Assembly (NCBI RefSeq): GCF_023238205.1
Contig: NZ_CP096662.1
Location: 62,001 to 126,000 of the forward strand
Length of the DNA stretch: 64,000 nt
Origin: Halorussus limi
GTDB lineage: Archaea > Halobacteriota > Halobacteria > Halobacteriales > Haladaptataceae
Direction: 5' to 3'
A program made the position numbers and the translations under genes. Of the stretch, positions 16,051 to 23,778 are shown piece after piece (within the stretch, counting starts at the first letter, position 1; the number at the start of each line of letters is the position of its first letter). The notes under the pieces are model-generated. The model was not told the DNA's origin, did not search any database, and saw nothing but the letters and a program-made list of their open reading frames with translations.

Positions 16051-16917
16051 ATGAGTAAAGACGGAAACATCGGGAAGACTTCTGCGAGGGGACGGTATCA
16101 TGCCACATTCGATCCAACGTCCGAACCGGCAAGTGACGCTGTTGTATCCTCACTCTCGGAAATGACCGGTACGGAGCCGGACAAGCTGGAGTCAATGGAA
16201 TCCATTGTGGACCCAATCGTCTTTGACGCACTCGTCCGGCGATCCCGGCGTTCCCTTCAGTTTAGTTTTGTGTACCACGAACACAACGTGACCGTAGACA
16301 CTGGTGGGGAATTCCGGATTCAACCACCGGAAAGCAGTAGGACAGCATACAAGGTCCCCCTCGACAGGGACGAATCCCCGTCCTACGCAGTCATTCAAGC
16401 TATCGCAGCGGTGAACGGTGTCGAGCCGACCGAGATGCCGCCCTTACATGATTCTATTGACCCCGATGCATTCGAAGCGATATTCGACCCCAGATCCCCT
16501 TCAGCAGACATCAGTCGCCTTGACTGGAGCCAGCATGCCGGACGGATATCTGGAGGGCGGTTCATGAGCAAAGAGCTTCACAGTAGTCGAGCGTTCGAAG
16601 CACTCTCTAACCGATATCGGAGACAGTTACTGCTCGCTATGTTCGAGACAAATCCACAGGATGACGACGACTTGAATCCATTAAGGCTTCTGAAGCAGGG
16701 AGAAACAACCGAGGACCTTGATGTCACCCCGGTCAGCTTGCAGCACGTCCACCTTCCCAAGCTCGCCGACATGGGGTTCATCGAGTGGGATCGTGAATCG
16801 GGTGAACTTTCGAAGGGACCGAATTGGGAGGAGATCGCCCCGCTGCTCCGGCTGATGTACGATCACCAAGATGAACTGCCGGATGAATGGTTATCAGGGG
16901 TATCATCCGACGAATGA
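16051..16917 (+). CDS. HalOD1-HalOD1-DUF7344 fusion protein
   Basis: This 288-residue protein has two HalOD1-like domains, residues 1-85 (A-L-V-R-R-S-R-R-S-L-Q-F-S-F) and about 90-150 (A-V-I-Q-A-I-A-A-V-N-G-V-E-P-T-E-M). The DUF7344 winged helix follows from residue 172 (A-L-S-N-R-Y-R-R-Q-L-L, then H-V-H-L-P-K-L-A-D-M-G-F-I-E-W). An internal ATG at 16564 could make the winged helix alone. The fusion links two domains that elsewhere here are neighbours. Confidence 0.75.
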   Translation: MSKDGNIGKTSARGRYHATFDPTSEPASDAVVSSLSEMTGTEPDKLESMESIVDPIVFDALVRRSRRSLQFSFVYHEHNVTVDTGGEFRIQPPESSRTAYKVPLDRDESPSYAVIQAIAAVNGVEPTEMPPLHDSIDPDAFEAIFDPRSPSADISRLDWSQHAGRISGGRFMSKELHSSRAFEALSNRYRRQLLLAMFETNPQDDDDLNPLRLLKQGETTEDLDVTPVSLQHVHLPKLADMGFIEWDRESGELSKGPNWEEIAPLLRLMYDHQDELPDEWLSGVSSDE

Positions 16918-16984
16918 TGGTCCCCGATACTGAGGGTAGCTACGGTCAATGAGTGGCGTAATTCGAAGGGAGAAGGGGAGATAA

Positions 16985-17629
16985 ATGTCTACTGTCGCTG
17001 AGTTCACCCTACCTGCGCAGGAGTTCGCCCTTGGTACCGTGTTCACTGAGCTTCCTGATGTAACGGTCCAGTTAGAACGTGTTATTCCAGATGCAAACGG
17101 CGTTGTCCCGTATTTTTGGGTGCGAGGAACAGAGAGTGAGAATATCGTCAAGCAGTTCTCCGAACACCCGGGAGTACGAGATATTCGGGAAGTCGATCAT
17201 GCCGATGGTGAATATCTCATGCGTTGCGAGTGGGTGCCTGACTACGATAGTGTGCTTGATGCGCTTATCGCTCCAGAAGTCATCTTACTGTCAGCGATTG
17301 GAACGGTTGAGGGCTGGACATTTGAACTCCGGGGGGAAAGCAGAGACTCCATCGCGGAGTTTAAAGAGTACTGTCACGATCACGGCGTCCCGGTGGCCCT
17401 GACAGAACTGCATGCGCTTCGCCCTCTGGACGCCAAACTGAATCTCACTGAGACGCAACGTGAAGCGCTTCGACTCGCGTATGAACGGGGGTATTTCAAC
17501 TCGCCACGTGAAACAACGCTGCAGGAAATCGCCGAGGAACTCGGGATTTCCCAACAGGCACTCGGCTCCCGCATCCAACGAGGCAATCGACGACTCATCG
17601 AACGGGTTCTCATGGAAGACTACACGTGA
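16985..17629 (+). CDS. Bat-type HTH-10 transcription activator
   Basis: This 214-residue protein has an N-terminal bacterio-opsin-activator-type domain and a C-terminal HTH_10 (T-E-T-Q-R-E-A-L-R-L-A-Y-E-R-G-Y-F, then L-Q-E-I-A-E-E-L-G-I-S). It closely resembles haloarchaeal activators that sense light, oxygen or metabolic state. It lies in a regulator-rich stretch 67 nt after the fusion gene. Targets are unknown. Confidence 0.88.
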   Translation: MSTVAEFTLPAQEFALGTVFTELPDVTVQLERVIPDANGVVPYFWVRGTESENIVKQFSEHPGVRDIREVDHADGEYLMRCEWVPDYDSVLDALIAPEVILLSAIGTVEGWTFELRGESRDSIAEFKEYCHDHGVPVALTELHALRPLDAKLNLTETQREALRLAYERGYFNSPRETTLQEIAEELGISQQALGSRIQRGNRRLIERVLMEDYT

Positions 17630-17760
17630 CCTCCTCTCATCGCTGAGGGGGGGTGAGCTATCGTCTTACTCTGCTGGAAGCTAACGCGCTCCACGATTAC
17701 TTAAATAGGCTACTGTATATGAAGGAGATGGAGTCATACACGTGGGGGAAATATCGAAGG

Positions 17761-18199
17761 ATGACGATGACTAACGAGAAAAAAAAATTCGCCGGCTGAT
17801 TTTCTAAGCACTGACCGGTCGTCACCACCGCCAGTAGAGTCGTACGTCCCTGATCGGGGCAACGGCGAGATTGAGTTACTTGAATACTATCCGGAGGAGA
17901 ACACGTACCGTGCCTTCTACGGCGCTGACCAAGACCCGCCAAGCATTGCTGTCGTAAGCGCAGTCGCAGCAGTCTCCGATACGGAGCCGACAGAGATGGA
18001 CTCTCCCCTTTGCGCAACGGTTGACCCGGATGCCCTCAATGCTCTCGCGTCCCCACGACGAACTACGGAGGGCGATCTCCACGTGACGTTTGCATTCCAC
18101 GGATATGAAGTCACAATAAGTGATTACGGGTGCATCACAATTCAACCATTGTCGTCTACTGGAAAATCGCCAGCTACAGGTGACTCATGTGATGACTGA
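17761..18199 (+). pseudogene. HalOD1 gene with a frameshift in a run of nine A
   Basis: The start at 17761 or 17767 reads M-T-N-E-K-K-K and stops soon after. If the A run (17779-17787) had eight A, the frame would continue through a HalOD1 domain to the TGA at 18197-18199 (Y-Y-P-E-E-N-T-Y-R-A, then I-A-V-V-S-A-V-A-A-V-S-D-T-E-P-T-E-M). Slippage at the run, a mutation or a sequencing error could each explain it. Its end overlaps the next gene. Confidence 0.65.
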
Positions 18200-18392
18200 C
18201 CAAGCACCACCAGTAGACGGTTTGCATGATAATCTTTCCTCTGCCGATGAAGATGTAGCAAAGCTCCGCCTTCAGATGAGCCACAAGTCTGTAGAAGAGT
18301 TAGTGGAGGATGGGCTAGTCAAATGGGATAAAGAGGCTAATGTGGTGGTGAAAGGACCTCGCTTTGACAGAGGACGGCCCCTCAAGGAATAG
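18192..18392 (+). CDS. Half-domain DUF7344-like small protein
   Basis: This 66-residue protein contains S-A-D-E-D-V-A-K-L-R-L and L-V-E-D-G-L-V-K-W-D, the second half of a DUF7344-like winged helix. It lacks the first helices. A protein with the same shortened layout is at 35073-35288, which argues for a real short family. The start overlaps the stop of the HalOD1 frame by 8 nt, so the two form a pair. Confidence 0.6.
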   Translation: MTDQAPPVDGLHDNLSSADEDVAKLRLQMSHKSVEELVEDGLVKWDKEANVVVKGPRFDRGRPLKE

Positions 18393-18500
18393 CCCGGGAT
18401 CCGATACCTTGTTCCCTCCACTTACCGATTTAGCCGCCCCAATTTCAGTACTCATCCCGAATAAAGAAGCCTCGCTAGCAACTACTGGTAGAGTTGTTCG

Positions 18501-18522
18501 TCCCCCGGGAGGGGTGCGGGGC
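18501..18522 (+). promoter_or_regulatory. GC palindrome of the shared promoter family
   Basis: CCCCC and GGGG arms flank a GGGAGGGGTGC core; the upstream box (TTGTTC) is weak. It precedes the ATG at 18559 of a broken DUF6735-like gene. Confidence 0.45.
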
Positions 18523-18558
18523 GATCCAGTCGCGGTCGCCCCGTGAGGTGATTGCTCA

Positions 18559-18606
18559 ATGGGACACCGCGCACTCGTTGCGTACGAACGCACAGACGGA
18601 CAGTGA
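18559..18606 (+). pseudogene. 5' fragment of a DUF6735-like gene cut by a TnpB element
   Basis: The frame M-G-H-R-A-L-V-A-Y-E-R-T-D-G-Q then stop is, from memory, the typical N-terminus of haloarchaeal DUF6735 proteins, which continue with Y-N-L-H. The break is where the TnpB right end starts. The tail is at 19807-20180. Confidence 0.65.
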
Positions 18607-19806
18607 ACCCACCCCGTGGATCAAGCCCCGGGGCTTCCTGCTTCAACGACGCGCTTTGCATCCACAACCTCTCGCTGAGGTGTGAACGTAGGGAGCGCAG
18701 TCTGCACAGGCGTTGATTCGGAGCGTCCCGCTCCTATCTGTTGAAGTCCTCGACTGAGAATATTCTTTGTCGCGTTGAGATCACGGTCTTCGGTATGCCC
18801 GCACGCTGGACACGAGTGCTCGCGCACCCAGATTGGTTTGACTGTTTCGACACCACAAACTGCGCACTCTTTTGTCGTCCCTTCTGGCTCGACTAAAACA
18901 ATATGCGTGCCGTGCAGGTCGGCTTTGTACTCCAGCAGGTCAAGAAACCTCGTCCATGCGGCGTCTTGTTTGTTTTTAGCATTCTGGCTGGTCTCCAGCA
19001 TCGGCTTCACATCCAAGTCTTCGACAGCCACAACATCGTACTTTGTGACAACCCACGTCGTGAGTTTGTGCTGGTAGTCCAGCACCTTGCGCTTAATTTC
19101 ACGTTTCGCTTTGGCAACGTTCTGCCGTTGGTTCTCCCATTTGGCAGAGCCGTGTTTTTTCCGAGCAAGTTTTCGCTGTTCGCGTGCGTAGCGGTCGTAC
19201 TCATCGGACAACTCCAGCGTATCCACAGACAGATTCTCGGATGTGTGGATGTAGCTGGTGATGCCGAGATCAATTCCAACACAGTTTCCGGGTTCAATCT
19301 CACTTAGTGGCGGTTTCTCTGGTGTGTCCTCCACGGTTGTTACGAGTGAGACGAACCACTCACCGGTTGGCTCTTTTTTGAGGACTACTTCGTCAATGGC
19401 CTCTGCTGGTGGTACTGCGCGTTCTGCTCGGAGTTTGAACCAGCCAATCTTTTCGAGTCGGAATCGCACGAGTCGGTCGTCGCCCGTGTTGTGATCCACG
19501 TTCCAGCGACGGGGTTGATTGTACGACACCGACCGGAATTCACCAGTTCCTTGCCAGTTCAACCGCCCAGTGTTGTAGCCTTCATCGCGGCGCTCTTGTA
19601 GCGTTTCTATGTCGTCGTGAATCTGGCTGATGGCCTGTTGTGCGGCATGTTGTGATGGGTCCGCAAACGTCGGCCAGCGGTCTGTCCATTCTGTGAGCCT
19701 GTCGTGCTGGTCGTAGTCAGATGGTCGCTGACCGGAGGCTGTTTGATAGTAGTCTCGGACGGCATGGTTACGAATCTGGCGGAGGATGTCGATGTGTCGC
19801 CACGCC
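18606..19806 (-). mobile_element. Solo TnpB element, left end missing
   Basis: The right end (on the left here, 18606-18640) has a hairpin with AAGCCCCGGGGCTT. The other end stops inside tnpB's start, fused to host sequence. No tnpA is present. Confidence 0.65.
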
Positions 19807-19829
19807 TCGCTCGCCACTACCTCCACCAC
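18621..19829 (-). CDS. tnpB: TnpB, 5'-truncated and fused to host sequence
   Basis: This 402-residue TnpB keeps RuvC motifs G-I-D-L-G-I-T, V-A-V-E-D-L-D-V and zinc ribbon C-A-V-C ... C-P-A-C with D-R-D-L-N-A-T-K-N-I-L. The N-terminus is odd: the usual first 15-20 residues are replaced by M-V-E-V-V-A-S-E, which is the reverse strand of the interrupted host gene. Homology starts at W-R-H-I-D-I. It may still be translated but lacks its natural start and left end. Confidence 0.75.
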   Translation of the reverse strand: MVEVVASEAWRHIDILRQIRNHAVRDYYQTASGQRPSDYDQHDRLTEWTDRWPTFADPSQHAAQQAISQIHDDIETLQERRDEGYNTGRLNWQGTGEFRSVSYNQPRRWNVDHNTGDDRLVRFRLEKIGWFKLRAERAVPPAEAIDEVVLKKEPTGEWFVSLVTTVEDTPEKPPLSEIEPGNCVGIDLGITSYIHTSENLSVDTLELSDEYDRYAREQRKLARKKHGSAKWENQRQNVAKAKREIKRKVLDYQHKLTTWVVTKYDVVAVEDLDVKPMLETSQNAKNKQDAAWTRFLDLLEYKADLHGTHIVLVEPEGTTKECAVCGVETVKPIWVREHSCPACGHTEDRDLNATKNILSRGLQQIGAGRSESTPVQTALPTFTPQREVVDAKRVVEAGSPGA

Positions 19830-20180
19830 GAGGCGTTCTTCGTGGTGTCGACGACGTTCGAGGTGACCGCCTATCGGACGCTGTGGTTTGGGCTACAGTA
19901 CGATTCGGAGACAGTCGAACAGGGAGAGACGGTCGGGAACGGCGCGCTCGCGACGGTGCGTTGGTACGACGGCGAGCCGGTCGGCGATAGCCACCTGCAG
20001 GGACAGTTCGCGGCCCGCAAAGACGTCGTCGGCGACATGATCGACAAGGGCGTCTTCACGCCGTCGACGGCGAGACAGTACCTAAAACGGAAGCTCGCTG
20101 AGCGGGTCGGGGACCGACAGGAGCTGCTCATTCCGACTGGAGAATCTCCCTTCGAGAAGGCAAGCCTGAACCACTCCTAG
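19807..20180 (+). pseudogene. 3' part of the DUF6735-like gene
   Basis: The frame reads Y-L-H-H-E-A-F-F-V-V-S-T-T-F-E-V through to S-L-N-H-S and resembles the C-terminal two-thirds of DUF6735. It has no start of its own. The two fragments together (about 137 codons) are shorter than the usual length, so part of the middle was also lost. An open frame back to 19704 runs into the TnpB element and is not real coding sequence. Confidence 0.6.
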
Positions 20181-20206
20181 TTCGGTCTGCTTCGTGGCCG
20201 CTGCTG

Positions 20207-20235
20207 TTTTTCAGGGGCAGGAATGGGTGAGCCCC
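20207..20235 (+). promoter_or_regulatory. TATA-like box plus GC palindrome
   Basis: TTTTT at 20207-20211, arms GGGGC (20214-20218) and GCCCC (20231-20235), core GGAATGGGTGA. It precedes the gene at 20255. Confidence 0.55.
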
Positions 20236-20254
20236 GCCGTAGGCTCGTGATCCG

Positions 20255-20671
20255 ATGACCACACACGACGACCCGTTTCACGACTGCGAGTTGGATCCCG
20301 AGGCGATCCTCGGGACGTACACGTACGAAGACGTCCTGTTCACCGACGAGACGGAAACCCCGGTGAACGTGCTCACCGGCAAGACACCGGCACATTCGCA
20401 AGCAACCGTCGAGGAAGCGAAGGAGTTCGCTGCCAGTATCGACACGGAGACGCCCCAGATCGCGCTTCCCGCTTCCGTCGAGTCACAGGTCGAAACACAG
20501 AGCAAGCCCTACACGGCGGCCGCGTTCTTCCACTTCAAGGCGACAGGCTCGCTCGAACGCCACCACGCCTACCACGCCGCCTACGAGGCGGAGGCGTTCG
20601 CGGTCGACTTCGAGGCTGACTACGCGTCGGGCGACCTGACCATCACTGTCGAACGAGCGGACGAATCCTGA
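20255..20671 (+). CDS. Conserved acidic accessory protein
   Basis: This 138-residue acidic protein has a recognisable natural start and end but no known domain. The middle A-A-A-F-F-H-F-K-A-T-G-S-L-E-R-H may be a conserved core. It is the first of four same-strand genes (20255-22101), three of which have the same promoter palindrome. Function unknown. Confidence 0.65.
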   Translation: MTTHDDPFHDCELDPEAILGTYTYEDVLFTDETETPVNVLTGKTPAHSQATVEEAKEFAASIDTETPQIALPASVESQVETQSKPYTAAAFFHFKATGSLERHHAYHAAYEAEAFAVDFEADYASGDLTITVERADES

Positions 20672-20692
20672 GAATCCGCCGTCACGAGGAGA

Positions 20693-20724
20693 GTTTTTTG
20701 AGCGCCGGCGATGGGTGCCGGCGC
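20693..20724 (+). promoter_or_regulatory. T-run plus perfect 8-bp palindrome
   Basis: Six T at 20693-20698, then GCGCCGGC (20702-20709), loop GATGGGT and GCCGGCGC (20717-20724). The hairpin is identical to the one at 23150-23172. It precedes the gene at 20776. Confidence 0.65.
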
Positions 20725-20775
20725 ATCTGGAGCGACCAACGACACCTGGTGCGTCGGCGTTTCGAGGTGTTCGAA

Positions 20776-21267
20776 ATGCACATGGTGATTTACGCCCTCG
20801 TAGAGGCATCGACGCACGACGACGCGCTGGCCACCGGAAAGTCGGTGTTCGACCGCCTGGTCGGCGCGGACCCACACGCCGGCGCCGTCTTCGACTACTA
20901 CGTCACGTTCGACGAGGAGGACACGTCCGTTGCGGGGAAGGCGCGATGGGGTGAGCTCCCGACTGCAGCCCCCGTCGACTCTGATGACGGCGAAGACCTG
21001 CTCGAGCGTGGCTGGGAGGCGACGAAGGAGGAATTCGAGCGTAATCTCGATAGAGTGAAAGAGGCCATCGAGGAGCTCTCCGACGAGGATATCATGCGCG
21101 ACGAGGACCTCGCCCGACACGCCTTCCAAAAGGTCGGTGCGTACGACGGCCCGACGATCTTCCTGTACACCGAACACGGAACCGGCATTCGCCACCGTGG
21201 ACAGCTGGATCGACTACTCGAAGAAAGTGAAGGGCTCTGGATCGTGCCCGCTGACGTCCATTTCTGA
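20776..21267 (+). CDS. Conserved haloarchaeal accessory protein (possible DUF7995)
   Basis: The 163-residue protein starts M-H-M-V-I-Y-A-L-V-E-A-S-T and ends G-L-W-I-V-P-A-D-V-H-F, typical of a conserved plasmid family in haloarchaea. No catalytic motif is visible. The next gene starts 3 nt after its stop, so the two probably form an operon. ATG 20776 was chosen because sequence before it matches the leader pattern rather than protein. Confidence 0.7.
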   Translation: MHMVIYALVEASTHDDALATGKSVFDRLVGADPHAGAVFDYYVTFDEEDTSVAGKARWGELPTAAPVDSDDGEDLLERGWEATKEEFERNLDRVKEAIEELSDEDIMRDEDLARHAFQKVGAYDGPTIFLYTEHGTGIRHRGQLDRLLEESEGLWIVPADVHF

Positions 21268-21270
21268 ATA

Positions 21271-21636
21271 ATGCCCCGTATCACCAACTGGCGACGCGAA
21301 AGCCGCTCGCCGACACTCGCGTATCGGAACACCGAGACCAGTGCGCGAGCCGTCCTACATCGAGCCCCGGACTCCTACCGGTACAAATGGCGCGGAGTGA
21401 TTCTCGTCGACGGCTACCCGGTCTGGTCGCGGGGGTATGAGACGAAGGACGCGAAGTCGTTCCGTGACGAGCTCCGGGAGCGGCCCGCTCCGGACCTCAG
21501 CTGTCCGGAGTGTCCGAACGACGACGTTCGCGTCGGCGAGAAGGCAGCAGACGGGGCGAAGGTCCAGCGGTGGTACGACTGTCCCGACTGTGGGTACGAA
21601 GCCCCCTCACGCATCGTCTACGGCGCTGAACGGTGA
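21271..21636 (+). CDS. Zinc-ribbon protein
   Basis: This 121-residue protein has C-P-E-C-P-N-D-D-V and C-P-D-C-G-Y-E-A in the C-terminal half, forming one zinc ribbon, after a basic N-terminal part (I-T-N-W-R-R-E-S-R-S). It follows the previous gene by 3 nt. It may bind nucleic acid; the exact role is unknown. Confidence 0.75.
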   Translation: MPRITNWRRESRSPTLAYRNTETSARAVLHRAPDSYRYKWRGVILVDGYPVWSRGYETKDAKSFRDELRERPAPDLSCPECPNDDVRVGEKAADGAKVQRWYDCPDCGYEAPSRIVYGAER

Positions 21637-21652
21637 GTGAGAGCTGGGCGCT

Positions 21653-21684
21653 GTTTTTCGGCCGGGCACGAGGTGGTGGCCCGG
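21653..21684 (+). promoter_or_regulatory. TATA-like box plus GC palindrome
   Basis: TTTTT at 21653-21657, arms CCGGGC (21662-21667) and GCCCGG (21679-21684), core ACGAGGTGGTG. It precedes the gene at 21706. Confidence 0.55.
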
Positions 21685-21705
21685 GACGGCCGGGTTAGTC
21701 AACCA

Positions 21706-22101
21706 ATGAGTCTCGAAGTACTTGACCGACACAGTGAGGCACTGTTCGAGTTCCTCTGGTGCCCCGTCTGCGGGCAGGAGGTCTTCACTCACATCCCCTT
21801 CGAGGGGGTGTTCTGCAAGAACTGCAACACCCAGGTTGAACTCCAAGAATCCCGAGAAACACGCGGCTACGAGGAGGCCGTGCTCGCCTGCTTCGATTCA
21901 ACCACGACCTGGAACCTCCACGTCGACGAGAAGCTACGTCGCGACCTGCCTGATGGGTCGGCACGAGTGAAGATTCTCGGCGCACCGGGCGCCTACAAGG
22001 TCGACTGGTGGAGTCCAGAGCCGGGTGAGGACTGGGAACCTGTGGAGCGTGCAGAGTTCGACGACGTCGAGGAACCATCAGAGGTGTCGCACCTGGCGTA
22101 G
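21706..22101 (+). CDS. Zinc-ribbon protein (DUF7567-like)
   Basis: This 131-residue protein has C-P-V-C-G-Q-E and C-K-N-C-N-T-Q at about residues 19-43, one zinc ribbon, followed by an acidic domain (Y-K-V-D-W-W-S-P). ATG 21706 was chosen because the earlier frame runs through the promoter palindrome. It belongs to the set of small genes sharing that promoter. Confidence 0.7.
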   Translation: MSLEVLDRHSEALFEFLWCPVCGQEVFTHIPFEGVFCKNCNTQVELQESRETRGYEEAVLACFDSTTTWNLHVDEKLRRDLPDGSARVKILGAPGAYKVDWWSPEPGEDWEPVERAEFDDVEEPSEVSHLA

Positions 22102-22123
22102 AGCGCGCGTTAGGGCGGTGAAT

Positions 22124-22986
22124 TTACGCCCGACACACGTCGCAGTCTCCGCACCCACGAGGGGTTCGCTCGTCGAAGTAGAGACGACGCCACCGAGCAA
22201 ACTGATCCGCATACGTGTCCTTGCTGTACGGGAATTGGTACAGATTGACCCCGTCCGGAAGGTCGGTGATTTCGGGCGCGTCTACGCCGGGGAATCCGTT
22301 ACGAAACACGAGATCTTCTGTTTTGGACACCAGCTCAGGAGCAACTGTGGATGGGTCCGAGGCCTTCAAGAAGTAGAGTGATGGGATGAACTCTTTCAGG
22401 TCGAAGAATCCGTTTGCGTGAAGAATCCACCCACAGAGCCACAGATACGCCTTCTCACTCGAGAAGAAGACTCCGTAGTGGTTGTCCGATTGCCGGCGTT
22501 TGTACACGAATACGGGGAGGCCATAGCTGAAGCCGACCCGCGTTGGTTCTGCGTGGATATAGCAATCCTCACGGTCGATATAGTGAACCAGCGGAGCTTG
22601 ACACAGCTTGCCCGGGTGCTCACCAGTACCGATCTGCTCCCACAGCTCCGAGACGGAGGCCACGTCGGCGCTCTCGTCCTCGAGAGTCGTATCATCGATT
22701 GCACGATGGACGGGCGCAGCGGACTGAATCTCTTCAGGGAGATCGTCGCTAGACAGCTCCGCCGTCTCTCGATCGGGGAGTGTCCGATAGAAGTGTTTAT
22801 AGAAGCCCTCACGACGCCGCTTATCGGCGAGCGCTTCGCACCGGGCGCAGTCCTCGATGAACATCGCTGGCACCACCCGGTCTGGATTCTCGGCGGCCTC
22901 CTCGTACAGACTACGCTGCCGTTCGGCCCGACTGGCAACCTCATCTGGATCGGGGAGCGGTGAGCTCTCTCAGACTCCGATGACAT
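22124..22986 (-). pseudogene. Cys-containing protein with a likely N-terminal frameshift
   Basis: The main frame (22124-22876) is about 250 codons with C-A-R-C near the start and C-G-D-C-D-V-C-R-A at the end, suggesting metal binding. Upstream, M-S-S-E-S-E-R-A-H-R-S-P starts at 22986 in another frame, and the main frame is open back to D-P-D-E-V-A with no start codon. One extra C in the run at 22952-22955 would join them. If GTG 22876 is a true start, the gene is intact but short. Family not recognised. Confidence 0.5.
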
Positions 22987-23143
22987 ACCCATACCTTTGG
23001 GCTGGAACAGCATCAGTTTCCGAGCAAGGACCCCACCCGACTGCAGCCTTGCGAATTTCGGAATCCATTTTTAACCGGGTTTAAGTTATCCAGTGACAAC
23101 CCTTCGTCGAGATTCCAGCGACTCCCTCGATTCAGGAGAGGTT

Positions 23144-23172
23144 GTTTCTGCGCCGGCGATGGGTGCCGGCGC
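23144..23172 (+). promoter_or_regulatory. TATA-like box plus perfect 8-bp palindrome
   Basis: TTT at 23144-23146 is followed by GCGCCGGC (23150-23157), loop GATGGGT and GCCGGCGC (23165-23172), identical to the palindrome at 20702-20724. It precedes the gene at 23193. Confidence 0.65.
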
Positions 23173-23192
23173 ACCCGCGTCGGCGGTGATCG

Positions 23193-23765
23193 ATGTCGAC
23201 ACGAAGTCAACTCCGATTCATCCAACGGAGTGAGACCGCAGGCGAACAGTCCGATACCGACCGCATCGCACAAATCTACCGCCACTCGGACGGATATCCC
23301 GATAGCGTCCTCCGTGACCTTGTCCAGCTGAAAGAGTTGCTCGACGAGACACGAACAGAGCGCGGGCCTGCGTACGCCGCTGCCCAGTTCCTGTTCCTCG
23401 ACACGCTCTCGACGATGACCCTCTACGTGGACGAAGGGCGTGATCGGAGCATCCACGCTGACCAACCCTCGGAACTCCTCGAGCCGGACAATATGGAGCA
23501 CCTCGACCAGCCGATGTTCCTGCTCGGACACGGCGTCGAGAACCCAGCCGACGGCATCCACGGCGACGAGGAGTACCTCTACGTCGTCGAACTCCCGACC
23601 CGGAACCCGTTCGAGGAGCCGTCCGAGTGGACGGTCAAGGTGAGTGGTCATTCCGCGTTCCCCCGGTGGGATGGCCCGAGCGAGGAAGCCTTCGAGCGGG
23701 CCAGCTGGCAGTTCCACGGCCCGCTTGAGCACGCGCTCGAAGAGCTGGTCGCTGAGCCGGCGTGA
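23193..23765 (+). CDS. Conserved accessory protein
   Basis: The 190-residue acidic protein has a conserved-looking N-terminal region (I-Y-R-H-S-D-G-Y-P-D-S-V-L-R-D-L) and Y-L-Y-V-V-E-L-P-T in the middle. No motif identifies a function. It converges on the Mrr-like gene 14 nt away and has a motif-family promoter. Confidence 0.7.
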   Translation: MSTRSQLRFIQRSETAGEQSDTDRIAQIYRHSDGYPDSVLRDLVQLKELLDETRTERGPAYAAAQFLFLDTLSTMTLYVDEGRDRSIHADQPSELLEPDNMEHLDQPMFLLGHGVENPADGIHGDEEYLYVVELPTRNPFEEPSEWTVKVSGHSAFPRWDGPSEEAFERASWQFHGPLEHALEELVAEPA

Positions 23766-23778
23766 ACGCTTAGCCCGC

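Noticed and set aside
19704-19806. Start of the DUF6735-like tail as an independent gene
   Set aside because: These bases belong to the TnpB gene on the other strand; host homology begins only near 19807.
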